Below are positions 42,346-51,250 of a stretch of 64,000 nucleotides of DNA, piece by piece. The stretch's first letter is position 1. Every line of letters begins with the position of its first letter. Where the stretch lies: NCBI GenBank assembly GCA_023663205.1, contig JAMPHX010000001.1, forward strand, positions 1 to 64,000, given 5' to 3'. The notes under the pieces are model-generated. The model ran no database searches. It was not told the origin of the DNA and saw only the letters and a list, made by a program, of their open reading frames with translations. Source of the DNA: Corallococcus sp. Lineage in GTDB: Bacteria > Bacillota > Clostridia > Christensenellales > CAG-314. Both the position numbers and the translations under genes were made by a program.

Positions 42346-44784
42346 ATGAAAAAAGAAAAAACGCCTGTCGAGCGCATCGAAACATCCAAAGGCGGATTGA
42401 CGTCCGCGCAGGTTGCCGAACGCACGGCGGCAGGTCATACCAACTACGTCAAAAAGGTTGTTGGCAAATCGTATCTGTCGATATTTGTTTCCAATATTTG
42501 TACCTTTTTCAATTTGCTGGGTATACTGATATTCATTTTGATGCTGTTTTGCGGAAGCGTGGAAAATATGATGTTTTTCGTTATAATCTGCGCAAATACC
42601 GCAATAGGAATTTTTCAGGAAATCCGCTCCAAAAGAGCGGTGGAAAAACTTTCGCTTGTGCAGGAACCGTCGCTGACGGTTGTGCGCGACGGAGTAGAAG
42701 CGGAAATTAAATCGCGCGATTTGGTAATAGACGACGTAGTGTTATACCAAACGGGCAAGCAAATATGCGCCGACTCAATAGTAATAGAGGGCGAAGCGGA
42801 AGTTAACGAAGCCCTTTTGACGGGGGAAAGCGATTCCGTCAAAAAGAAGGCGGGCGACAAATTGTTTTCCGGTTCGTACGTCGTTTCGGGCAGTTGCTAT
42901 GCGCGCTGCGACAAGGTGGGCGAAGATAACTACGTCGAACAACTTTCGGCAAAAGTCAAAAAGTTCAAAAAACCCAACTCTCAACTTATGAAAGGCATTA
43001 CGTCGATAATAAGAGTAATAAGTTGGATTATATTTCCCTTGGGGCTTGCTACGTTTTTGACGGGAGGCGCGCTTGCAGACGGCAAGTTTGCTCCGATAGA
43101 GCAGGTTCAGGGCGCGCTCAAAGTCGCGGCGGGCTCCATGATAGGTATGGTTCCCAGCGGAATGGTACTTTTGACAAGCGTCGCTCTTGCCGTTTCGGTA
43201 ATACGTCTTGTCAAAAAACACGTCCTCGTGCGCGAGTTGTACTGCATAGAAATGCTTTCGCGCGTGGACACGCTGTGTCTTGACAAAACAGGCACCATCA
43301 CCGACGGCACAATGACCGTAGAAGAAGTTATACCTCTCAAAGATAATTTGAATATAGCGCAATTGATATCTTCAACAATTGCCGCAACTAAGGACGACAA
43401 TATGACGGCGGTTGCGCTCAAAAACAAATTCGGAGAGGACGATGTAATACCGGCAATTGTGGCGCTGCCATTCTCGTCCAAACGCAAGTTTTCCGCGGCA
43501 ACGCTTACGGGCGGCAAAACCGTCGCGATAGGCGCGGCGGAATTTATGACCAAAAATATTCCAGCGGCGTATTCCCAAAAGGCGGACGCGCTTTTGCGGA
43601 AGGGGCTCAGAGTTCTCGCCGTTGCGCTTTCCGACAAACCGATAGAAAACGACGCAGTGGAAAACCTCGAAATAGTCGCCATTGTCGCGCTTTCCGATAC
43701 CGTCAGAAGCGACGCGGCGGAAATAATCGGTTGGTTCAAAAACAACAACGTCGCAGTAAAGGTTATTTCGGGCGACAATCCGCTTTCCGTTTCGGTAATA
43801 GCGGCAAAGGTCGGCGTGGAAAATGCCGACAAATACATTTCGCTTGACGGACTTACCGACGAGGAAGTGGAAAAGGCAGCCGCCGAGTACACGGTATTCG
43901 GCAGGGTTTCGCCCGAGCAAAAGGCGCTTCTCGTCAGGTCTATGAAGGCGGCGGGTATGACGGTTGCAATGACGGGCGACGGCGTCAACGATATACTTGC
44001 CATGAAGGAAAGCGACTGCGCAATTACAGTCGGCTGCGGAAGCGACGCGGCAAAGAGCGTTGCGCAACTTGTGCTTACCGACAACCAATTCGGTTCCATG
44101 CCAAAGGTAGTGGCGGAAGGCAGACGGGTTGTCAACAACATACAAAACAGCAGTTCGCTGTTCTTGATGAAAACGTCCATGACGGTGTTTACAACGCTGC
44201 TTGTGCTATGTATTCCGGGGTATGCGTATCCCTTCCAGCCGCAGCACCTGTATGCAATGGAGTTTTTTGTAATAGGCATAGCCTCCTTCCTGCTTGCATT
44301 GAAGCCCAACACAAACCTTATCAAAGGAAACTTTGTGACCAATACTCTCAAAAGCACGCTTCCGAGCGGAATAGCGATGTTTTTGTCGGTGGCAATGACG
44401 TACGCATTTATGAACGTACTCGGCATACAAAATAATCCCGATGAGATAAGCACCGTGGCAATGTTCTCAATGACGGCAACGGGCGTTTTGGCGCTGTTGA
44501 TACTGCTGTTTCCCTACGACAAGATAAATGCCGCAATTGGCGCGCTGTCGGTAGTTGGTACGGTTGCCTGCTACTTTGTGTTCCCGTGGGCGCTGGGGTT
44601 GCTAAACCAAATACTCGGCAAGGGCGAACCCGACCCGATGTTTGTAGCAATACCTGATAATTGCATATGGTTTATTGCAATCAACGCATTGGTAATGGCT
44701 GCAATAATAATCTGCGGCAAGTTGGTAATGAGGTACATCGAAAAGAAAAAGGAAGCAAAAACAATTGCGGAGGAAACAAAATGA
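42346..44784 (+). CDS. Cation-transporting P-type ATPase (812 aa)
   Basis: Pumps an unknown cation using ATP; membrane. ATG 42346 follows GGGGGGGAGGG. The P-type order is complete: TGES (159-162, actuator), DKTGT with phosphorylated Asp313, and GDGVND (544-549). About 10 TM helices are seen, four before and six after the catalytic domains; no N-terminal metal-binding domain and no CPx motif, so it is not a copper/zinc P1B pump. TM4 reads MVPSGM (S271) where Ca2+ pumps have PEGL, so the usual cation-coordinating Glu is absent. The nearest look is the Exp7/CaxP-like group of Bacillota. Its leader may sense the ion. The last four bases overlap the M32 peptidase gene. Confidence 0.9.
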   Translation: MKKEKTPVERIETSKGGLTSAQVAERTAAGHTNYVKKVVGKSYLSIFVSNICTFFNLLGILIFILMLFCGSVENMMFFVIICANTAIGIFQEIRSKRAVEKLSLVQEPSLTVVRDGVEAEIKSRDLVIDDVVLYQTGKQICADSIVIEGEAEVNEALLTGESDSVKKKAGDKLFSGSYVVSGSCYARCDKVGEDNYVEQLSAKVKKFKKPNSQLMKGITSIIRVISWIIFPLGLATFLTGGALADGKFAPIEQVQGALKVAAGSMIGMVPSGMVLLTSVALAVSVIRLVKKHVLVRELYCIEMLSRVDTLCLDKTGTITDGTMTVEEVIPLKDNLNIAQLISSTIAATKDDNMTAVALKNKFGEDDVIPAIVALPFSSKRKFSAATLTGGKTVAIGAAEFMTKNIPAAYSQKADALLRKGLRVLAVALSDKPIENDAVENLEIVAIVALSDTVRSDAAEIIGWFKNNNVAVKVISGDNPLSVSVIAAKVGVENADKYISLDGLTDEEVEKAAAEYTVFGRVSPEQKALLVRSMKAAGMTVAMTGDGVNDILAMKESDCAITVGCGSDAAKSVAQLVLTDNQFGSMPKVVAEGRRVVNNIQNSSSLFLMKTSMTVFTTLLVLCIPGYAYPFQPQHLYAMEFFVIGIASFLLALKPNTNLIKGNFVTNTLKSTLPSGIAMFLSVAMTYAFMNVLGIQNNPDEISTVAMFSMTATGVLALLILLFPYDKINAAIGALSVVGTVACYFVFPWALGLLNQILGKGEPDPMFVAIPDNCIWFIAINALVMAAIIICGKLVMRYIEKKKEAKTIAEETK

Positions 44785-46289
44785 CGCTAAGCAAAGCACT
44801 GGAAATATACAAGGCACAACGCAAAAAACTTATTGCTATGAATTACGTCGGGTTTTTGACGGAGTGGGATATGCAGACGGAAATGACTGCCGGCAGTGTG
44901 GAAAACGCCGCCGCACAGCAAGCCGTGCTTGCCGAAATGACGTATGAACTCAACGTCGACGGCAACTTTACCGAAGCGGTAAACTACCTTTACGGACACA
45001 AAAACCAACTTGACGAAGCGCTTGCGCACGAAATAGAAATTTTGAAAAAGGACGTGGAAAATACCGCCAAAATTCCGCGCGAAGAGTATGCCGCGTTTCA
45101 GCAACTTACGGCAGAGGGATATCCGCTGTACGTCGAGGCAAAGAAAACCGGCAACTTCAAAATATTTGAAGATACTCTTACAAAAGTCGTGGAGTACAAC
45201 CGCAAACTGACAAAGTGGCTGCAAACCGACGAACTTCAAGGTTACGACGTTTTGTTGGATATGTACGAACCGTCCTTCAAGCAAAGCGATTACGACAGAT
45301 TTTTCGATGCGTTGAAAACGCGTCTTGTGCCTTTTGTCAAAAAGGTCACAAGCAAAAAACTGCAATTTAACGACGCTTTTACGCGTAAACTTTACCCTGC
45401 CGATAAGCAAAAGGAGTTTTGCGATTACATTCGCGACGTAATGTGTTTCGATAAGTCGCGCGGCTCTATGAAGGAGAGCGAACACCCCTTTACAAGCGGA
45501 TTCGGTACTGACGACGTACGTATAACGGTGCATTACTACGAGGACAATTTAGTTTCGGCAATATTTTCCGCCATTCACGAAACGGGACACGCGCTTTACG
45601 AACAGCAGGTTGACAGAAGTTTAAACGGTACTTTCTGCGATGGCGGCGCAAGTCTCGGACTGCACGAAAGTCAATCACGGTTTTACGAAAATATCATCGG
45701 GCGCAGTCGCGCGTTTTGGCAGGCGCACTTTCCCAAACTCGTCGAAACTTTCCCCGAGCAACTTCAAGGCGTGACGCTCGACGACTTTGTAAAGTACATA
45801 AATACCGCGCAGGTAAGTTTTGTAAGGACGGAAGCCGACGAGTTGACGTATCCGCTTCACGTAATGCTTAGGTACGAAATGGAAAAGAAGTTTGTCGGCG
45901 GAAAACTCGAAGTAAAGGATTTCCCCGAGTATTGGAACAAGACTTTTGAGGAATACTTCGGCATTACTCCGCCTAACGACACTTTGGGCGTGCTTCAAGA
46001 CGTCCATTGGGCATACGGCAACATAGGTTACTTCCCCACGTACGCTCTTGGTTCTGCAATTTCCGCTCAGTTGTATGCCGCAATGCAAAAGGATTTTGAC
46101 GTGGAAGCGTCGCTTGAAATCGGCAACACCGCACAGATAAACGCGTGGCTCAAAGAACACGTACACAAATACGGTTCGAGCAAGTACCCAAAAGAAATTT
46201 TGAAAGCGGCAACGGGCGAGGATTTCAATCCCGATTACTACATAGACTATTTGACGGACAAATACGGCAAACTGTACGGAATCGATTAA
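44781..46289 (+). CDS. M32-family metallocarboxypeptidase
   Basis: Removes C-terminal amino acids from peptides; cytoplasmic, zinc-dependent. The ATG at 44781 overlaps the ATPase stop (ATGA), with GGAGG at 44769-44773, so the two are translationally coupled. The 502 residues match the family (Taq/Pfu carboxypeptidase). HETGH (266-270) binds the metal, with GLHESQSRFYEN downstream supplying the third ligand, and DDVRITVHYYEDN just before HETGH is the family's DxRxT-type block. Its coupling to the ATPase gene suggests a shared control, but no functional link is known. Confidence 0.93.
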   Translation: MTLSKALEIYKAQRKKLIAMNYVGFLTEWDMQTEMTAGSVENAAAQQAVLAEMTYELNVDGNFTEAVNYLYGHKNQLDEALAHEIEILKKDVENTAKIPREEYAAFQQLTAEGYPLYVEAKKTGNFKIFEDTLTKVVEYNRKLTKWLQTDELQGYDVLLDMYEPSFKQSDYDRFFDALKTRLVPFVKKVTSKKLQFNDAFTRKLYPADKQKEFCDYIRDVMCFDKSRGSMKESEHPFTSGFGTDDVRITVHYYEDNLVSAIFSAIHETGHALYEQQVDRSLNGTFCDGGASLGLHESQSRFYENIIGRSRAFWQAHFPKLVETFPEQLQGVTLDDFVKYINTAQVSFVRTEADELTYPLHVMLRYEMEKKFVGGKLEVKDFPEYWNKTFEEYFGITPPNDTLGVLQDVHWAYGNIGYFPTYALGSAISAQLYAAMQKDFDVEASLEIGNTAQINAWLKEHVHKYGSSKYPKEILKAATGEDFNPDYYIDYLTDKYGKLYGID

Positions 46290-46404
46290 CGACGGCTGTC
46301 GTCTGAATAAACGGAAAGTATCCGTTGTTACTGCAACAGGCAAAACGCGGTGTTTTGCGTTGTACTGAGATTACGTTTTGCATACAAAAATATGCGGAGG
46401 CTTT

Positions 46405-48108
46405 ATGGATTTAAGAAACTTTGTGTTGACGCTGAAATACGTTTACGGCGGCAAAAAACATAGTATAAAACTAAACAAAACGGTACTTACGGCAGGATAC
46501 AAAAACGCTCATTTATCTGCAATGTCGACGAGCGGCGAGGATAAACTGTCTGTGCGGCTGTCTGCTCCGCGAACGGTCAAAATGATATCCGCAGAGGCGG
46601 CTTTCGATTACGAATACCAAGCGGATGAAAAGTTTTTTTCCAACGGATATCAATCTTGGACGACTTCGCGCGAATACGGACGCGGCGACAGACAGTACGG
46701 ACTGCGCGGCGTCGGCAAAGTACCCTTCGGCAAAAAGAGAATAAGCGCGTGCGGCGATTATCACTTTACCAAATACGCGCGCAAGTTGTATCACGGATTT
46801 ACCTACGCATATTTGCGTCGCGGAAGAAACTTGACTTTGTTGGGTTCGCTTGACGAACACAGCGGTTTTACGGTATTTTATGCAGATATGAAACGCGGCA
46901 AACTTACCGTTTCCAAAGACGTCGAAGGTTTGGAATTGGTCGGCGATTACAATTTGTTTGACGTAGCAATCTATTGCGGCGGGTACGATGAAGTTTTTGA
47001 CAAATATTTTGAAGAGTTTCCTCTTAAACATACGGGCAGGGTAGATAGACTTACAGGTTATACTTCGTGGTACAATTATTTTCAAAACATAGACGAAAAT
47101 ATTATTCTGCGCGATTTGGACGGACTCGATGCTGTTTCGGGAATGACAAATATTTTCCAAATTGACGACGGTTACGAAACGTATATAGGCGATTGGGACG
47201 TCGACCCGGTCAAATTCCCCAACGGGCTCAAAGGCATTGTAGACAAAGTTCACGGCAAAGGTATGCTTGCGGGTTTGTGGGCGGCGCCGTTTTCCGCGCA
47301 GTTCAAGTCAAACGTGGCGGCAAATCACCGCGATTGGCTCATTCGCAAGAAGCGCGGCGGTTTACTGTACGCAGGTATGGCGTGGGGAGGGTTTTACGCG
47401 CTCGATTTGGAAAAGACGGAAGTAAAAGATTATCTCAAAGCCTTTTTCGACAGAGTTTTTGACGAATGGGGATTCGATATGGTCAAGTTGGATTTTCTGT
47501 ATTCCGCCTGTATTATTCCGCGTAACGGCAAAACGCGCGGACAACTTATGTGCGAAGCAATGGAGTTTTTGCGCGAGTGCTGCCGCGACAAAATAATTTT
47601 GGGCTGCGGAGTTCCGCTGGGACCTTCTTTCGGCATTGTGGACGCCTGCCGTGTAAGTTGCGATGCGGAAGTAAGTTTCAAAGACAAATTTTACGTGGAT
47701 TACACCAATCAAGAGGTTGTTTCGACGCGCAACGCAATGACAAGCAATATTTTCCGCAGACACCTTGACGGGCGCATTATGGCAAACGACCCCGACGTGT
47801 TCTTTTTGCGCGACGGCGGAATGACTCCCGCAAACTACACATTGCAGCAAAAGCAACTGCTTTCTACAATCAACAAAATGTGCGGCTCGGTGCTGTTTGT
47901 TTCCGATAATGTCGGCGAGTACGACCAAACCAAACTCAATCTGCTCAAATCGGCATACACGCCGTTTGACGGAAAGGTTACATTTGCGGAATTTGCCGAC
48001 AAACATACCGTTGCGGTGGAATATCAAACCGACGGCAAAACTTTCCGCTTGACATACGACGTATACAGCGGCGACTACAAAGTGGAAGGCGCAGTGCAGG
48101 CGGATTAA
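46405..48108 (+). CDS. Alpha-galactosidase-like glycoside hydrolase (GH36 / clan GH-D)
   Basis: Cleaves alpha-galactosides or a related alpha-glycoside; no signal peptide, so cytoplasmic. ATG 46405 follows GGAGG (46396-46400). The 567 residues begin with a beta-sandwich (about 1-210), then a (beta/alpha)8 barrel: FQIDDGYE (about 250), GLWAAPF, and DMVKLDFLY with nucleophile Asp363. RVSCDAEV carries the acid/base candidate Asp420. It is shorter than the 700-residue classical GH36 enzymes, resembling the compact clostridial forms. Together with the GPH symporter and esterase genes it suggests use of galactose-bearing plant glycans. The precise substrate is inferred. Confidence 0.85.
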   Translation: MDLRNFVLTLKYVYGGKKHSIKLNKTVLTAGYKNAHLSAMSTSGEDKLSVRLSAPRTVKMISAEAAFDYEYQADEKFFSNGYQSWTTSREYGRGDRQYGLRGVGKVPFGKKRISACGDYHFTKYARKLYHGFTYAYLRRGRNLTLLGSLDEHSGFTVFYADMKRGKLTVSKDVEGLELVGDYNLFDVAIYCGGYDEVFDKYFEEFPLKHTGRVDRLTGYTSWYNYFQNIDENIILRDLDGLDAVSGMTNIFQIDDGYETYIGDWDVDPVKFPNGLKGIVDKVHGKGMLAGLWAAPFSAQFKSNVAANHRDWLIRKKRGGLLYAGMAWGGFYALDLEKTEVKDYLKAFFDRVFDEWGFDMVKLDFLYSACIIPRNGKTRGQLMCEAMEFLRECCRDKIILGCGVPLGPSFGIVDACRVSCDAEVSFKDKFYVDYTNQEVVSTRNAMTSNIFRRHLDGRIMANDPDVFFLRDGGMTPANYTLQQKQLLSTINKMCGSVLFVSDNVGEYDQTKLNLLKSAYTPFDGKVTFAEFADKHTVAVEYQTDGKTFRLTYDVYSGDYKVEGAVQAD

Positions 48109-48175
48109 ATACAAATGCAATGTGCGTTATTGCCGTACCGACGCAAAACTTTGTAAAACACTTTTGAGGAAATAT

Positions 48176-49303
48176 ATGGATTTGCTGATTCCCGCCGCTT
48201 TCGGATTGGAAGCGGTTGTCAAAAGACAACTTGACAAACTGGGCTACGCCGACGCCAAAGCGCGCAACGGACGCGTGCGCGTATGCAATTGCACTTGGCG
48301 CGACGTTGCTTTGATAAATATGTTTATCCGCAGCGGCGAGCGCGTTTTGATAAATGCCGCCGAATTTGAAGCGGATACCTTTGACAAACTGTACGAAGGC
48401 ATACGAAGCGTGGAATGGCGGCACTATCTTGTGCCCGACTCCAAGGTGAAGGTAGTCACCAAGACGGTGCGCAGCAAACTGTTTGCGCACAACGCTGTGC
48501 AGAGCATCGGCAAAAAGGCGATAGTAGACGCTATGTACTCCGCATTCAAAGTGTCTGCCGACGAAACGGGCGCGGAAACCGTCGTGGAAATAGATTTGAC
48601 GGACGACGTAGCCTCAATCAATCTGGACACGTCCGGCACGGGATTGCACAAACGCGGCTACCGCGACCTTGCCTATTCCGCTCCTCTCAAAGAAACTACC
48701 GCCGCCGCGCTTATCGATTTGTCGTATTACCGCGCGGATAAGCAATTTGCCGATTTGTTTTGCGGAAGCGGCACTTTGCCGATAGAGTGCGCTTTGCGCG
48801 AATTAAATATCGCCGCGGGAATCAACAGAACTTTTGCTTACGTCAATTGGAAGTGTACTCCCAAAGGAATATACAACGAAGTAATTGAGCAAGCCAAAGA
48901 CTCTGTAATTAAACAACCTCTTGAAATACTCGGGAGCGATATTTCGGAAAACGCCGTTTCCATAGCAAAGCACCACGCAAAGCGCGCGGGAGTGGACAAG
49001 TACGTAAAGTTCAGAGTTGCTGCCGCCGAAGATTTTAGGTCGGAATCTTCCTTCGGCGTGGTAATAAGCAATCCGCCCTACGGCGAAAGGCTGGGGGATG
49101 ACAAACAGGCGGTTGAAATTGCCAAAAGTATGGGCAAACTGTACAAAACCCTCGACGAGTGGAATTTTTATTTTATCTCTCCGCTTGACGGATTCGAGCG
49201 GTGTTTCGGCAGACGCGCCGACAAAAAACGTAGGATATTCAATGCGGGTATCGAGTGTACATACTTTTCCTTTTGCGGAAAGCCGCCCAAAGATTTTGAC
49301 TGA
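48176..49303 (+). CDS. THUMP-domain rRNA N2-guanine methyltransferase (RlmL/YpsC-type)
   Basis: Methylates guanine N2 in 23S rRNA using SAM; cytoplasmic. ATG 48176 follows GAGG. Residues about 1-155 hold the ferredoxin-like and THUMP domains, and the methyltransferase domain has DLFCGSGTLPIE (from 193) as SAM-binding motif I, GSDIS as motif II, and NPPYGER (299-305), the N2-G type NPPY active site. The 375-residue length equals the single-domain RlmL-like proteins (YpsC) of Bacillota, not the longer fused RlmKL. The exact target base is inferred. Confidence 0.92.
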   Translation: MDLLIPAAFGLEAVVKRQLDKLGYADAKARNGRVRVCNCTWRDVALINMFIRSGERVLINAAEFEADTFDKLYEGIRSVEWRHYLVPDSKVKVVTKTVRSKLFAHNAVQSIGKKAIVDAMYSAFKVSADETGAETVVEIDLTDDVASINLDTSGTGLHKRGYRDLAYSAPLKETTAAALIDLSYYRADKQFADLFCGSGTLPIECALRELNIAAGINRTFAYVNWKCTPKGIYNEVIEQAKDSVIKQPLEILGSDISENAVSIAKHHAKRAGVDKYVKFRVAAAEDFRSESSFGVVISNPPYGERLGDDKQAVEIAKSMGKLYKTLDEWNFYFISPLDGFERCFGRRADKKRRIFNAGIECTYFSFCGKPPKDFD

Positions 49304-49576
49304 CGGTGTAAATGAGCCTTTTATAAGTATTAATCGCATTATGCCTGTGCGTATCGGTATTACATAGGTTGGTCGAAAGCGATGACTTAGGTGCAGTACG
49401 CGCCAAACCGATTGGCTACGGTTCGTTCGGAGTTTCGCCTCGCCTAATAGCGTTTTTTTTGAAATCATCCGTTATTGCAGGCAGAGCAATAGGCATATTT
49501 TGCGATAAACTACGCATATACACCGAGGCAATCAGACAAGTTTATGCAAACGGCATTGCCGTAAAAACAGTTTTAC

Positions 49577-49600
49577 AAAGCGCACATTTGCGCTTTTTTA
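49577..49600 (+). terminator. Terminator after the methyltransferase
   Basis: AAAGCGCA (49577-49584), loop CATT, TGCGCTTT (49589-49596), then TTT. It sits in the gene-free stretch 49304-49765; the open frame 49369-49719 crosses this hairpin and lacks a ribosome site, so I do not call it. Confidence 0.8.
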
Positions 49601-49738
49601 TTGACAAAAAAATATTATCTTACAACGGAATTTTTGCGCCGCCGACAAAAGGTCGGTTATTTGGCTTATTACGGCAAAACGGCGCGAGGCGCGTCGGTGT
49701 AAATCTTATCCTTCGATAAATAGTTTATTTTGTGCAAA

Positions 49739-49760
49739 ATGCCGCTTTGCGGCATATATT
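49739..49760 (+). promoter_or_regulatory. Putative murC promoter with a palindrome
   Basis: A TATATT box (49755-49760) lies 5 bases before the murC ATG. ATGCCGC (49739-49745) and GCGGCAT (49749-49755) form a palindrome just upstream that could be an operator. The -35 is poor (TTGTGC at 49730, 19-base spacer). Confidence 0.35.
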
Positions 49761-49765
49761 ACTGT

Positions 49766-51121
49766 ATGAAATCACTCAGCAACGGACAAAGCGTTCACTT
49801 TATCGGAATCGGCGGAATAGGTATGAGCAGTCTTGCGCTTCATCTAAGCGCGCACGGAGTGCGCGTTACGGGCAGCGACAGATGCCGCTCGGAAATTACC
49901 GACAAACTTTCAGATAGCGGAGTAAAAGTTTTTATAGGGCACAATGCCGACAATATAGCGGATGATTGCGCGTTTGTCGTTTATACGGAAGCGGTGGATA
50001 AAGACAACCCCGAACTTCAAAAGGCGCAAATAAGGCAAATACCCGTCGTTTCCCGCGAAAAACTTTTGGGAGAGGTATTCGACGGCTTTGACAAGCGCGT
50101 AGCGGTGTGCGGCGTGCACGGCAAAACAACGGTAAGCGCAATGATTGACTACCTTCTGCAAAAAACCGATATTTCGCACGCAGCGTTTGTCGGCGGAATT
50201 TCCGTCGAAACGCAAAGCAATTACACAAAGGGCAGCGGGATTGCGGTTGCGGAAGCGTGCGAGTTTAAACGCAGTTTTTTGTGTTTGCACCCCGACGTTA
50301 TCGTCGCGCTCAACGTGGAATTAGACCACCCCGATTGTTACGGCAGTTATGAGGAAATTGTTTCGGCTTTCGGCGAATTTTTCGGCAATCTTTCGGCAGA
50401 GGGCGTAATTGTCGCCAACGGAGATTGCGTTCCGCACGGCATACTCAAAGGCAAACGCAGTCTGTTGTTCGGCTGCGGCGTCAATTACGATTACGGCGCG
50501 GAAAATTTGTCTTGCACGGACGGAAAGTATTCGTTTGATTTATATAAAAACGGCAAATTCGTTTTGCGCGTACACGTTCCGATGTGCGGCAAACACAATA
50601 TTTACAACTCTTTGGCTGCGCTTGCGGCGGTTGACGTATGCGGTGTCGATTTGACAAAGGCGGCTCGGGCTTTGGAAGATTTTGCGGGAGTAAAACGGCG
50701 TTGGATGAGCATCGACTGCGGTTTGTGCAACGTGGTGGAAGATTACGCACACCATCCTACTGAAATAGCATCTGTCGTAAGTACGGCAAAGGATGTTGCC
50801 AAAGGCAAAATATACGCATTTTTTCAGCCGCACACGTATACGCGCACCAAGGCGCTGTGGCAGGAGTTTTGCCAATGTTTTTCGGGTTGCGACTTTGTGG
50901 GGCTGCTGCCGATATATGCCGCGCGCGAACAGTCGATAGATGGCGTAACAAGCGAAGAACTTGCCAAATCTATCGAAAACGTGCGCCACGTTGCCTACTT
51001 CGCCGACGAAATGCAGGCGGCGGACTTTATTGCAAACACCGTCAGACCTATTGACACCGTGCTTGTAATAGGCGCGGGCGATATATTTAAACTTAGCGCG
51101 CTGCTCAAATCCCGCAGGTAA
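49766..51121 (+). CDS. murC: UDP-N-acetylmuramate--L-alanine ligase
   Basis: Adds the first L-Ala to UDP-MurNAc in peptidoglycan synthesis; cytoplasmic. I take ATG 49766 (MKSLSNGQSVHFIGIGG), because the dinucleotide-like FIGIGGIGMSSLA must be near the N-terminus. GVHGKTT (116-122) is the ATP loop, NVELDHPDCYGS the metal site, and EDYAHHPTE near 330 the C-terminal ligase signature; 451 residues is normal. No ribosome site is visible. It stands alone, not in a dcw cluster, and is convergent with pyk. Confidence 0.96.
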   Translation: MKSLSNGQSVHFIGIGGIGMSSLALHLSAHGVRVTGSDRCRSEITDKLSDSGVKVFIGHNADNIADDCAFVVYTEAVDKDNPELQKAQIRQIPVVSREKLLGEVFDGFDKRVAVCGVHGKTTVSAMIDYLLQKTDISHAAFVGGISVETQSNYTKGSGIAVAEACEFKRSFLCLHPDVIVALNVELDHPDCYGSYEEIVSAFGEFFGNLSAEGVIVANGDCVPHGILKGKRSLLFGCGVNYDYGAENLSCTDGKYSFDLYKNGKFVLRVHVPMCGKHNIYNSLAALAAVDVCGVDLTKAARALEDFAGVKRRWMSIDCGLCNVVEDYAHHPTEIASVVSTAKDVAKGKIYAFFQPHTYTRTKALWQEFCQCFSGCDFVGLLPIYAAREQSIDGVTSEELAKSIENVRHVAYFADEMQAADFIANTVRPIDTVLVIGAGDIFKLSALLKSRR

Positions 51122-51179
51122 AAATGCGCGCAAATATACTTGTTAACCGGTGCTTTTAAGTATAATTTACATATCAAAA

Positions 51180-51216
51180 GGGAGCGAGGATATTGCAAAA
51201 TCCTCGCTCCCTATTT
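51180..51216. terminator. Shared terminator between murC and pyk
   Basis: GGGAGCGAGGAT (51180-51191) pairs perfectly with ATCCTCGCTCCC (51200-51211), 8-base loop. On the minus strand TTTT follows, serving pyk; on the plus strand TATTTGTT follows, serving murC. Confidence 0.9.
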
Positions 51217-51250
51217 GTTATTTGAGATGTAATTTGTTTTGTTTGCCGTT

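Noticed and set aside
43107..44453. 448-residue open frame antisense to the P-type ATPase
   Set aside because: Shadow frame over a gene with all P-type motifs; Ser/Thr/Ile-rich sequence without domains.
49369..49719. 116-residue plus-strand frame between the methyltransferase and murC
   Set aside because: It runs through a good intrinsic terminator, lacks a ribosome site and has no family resemblance.
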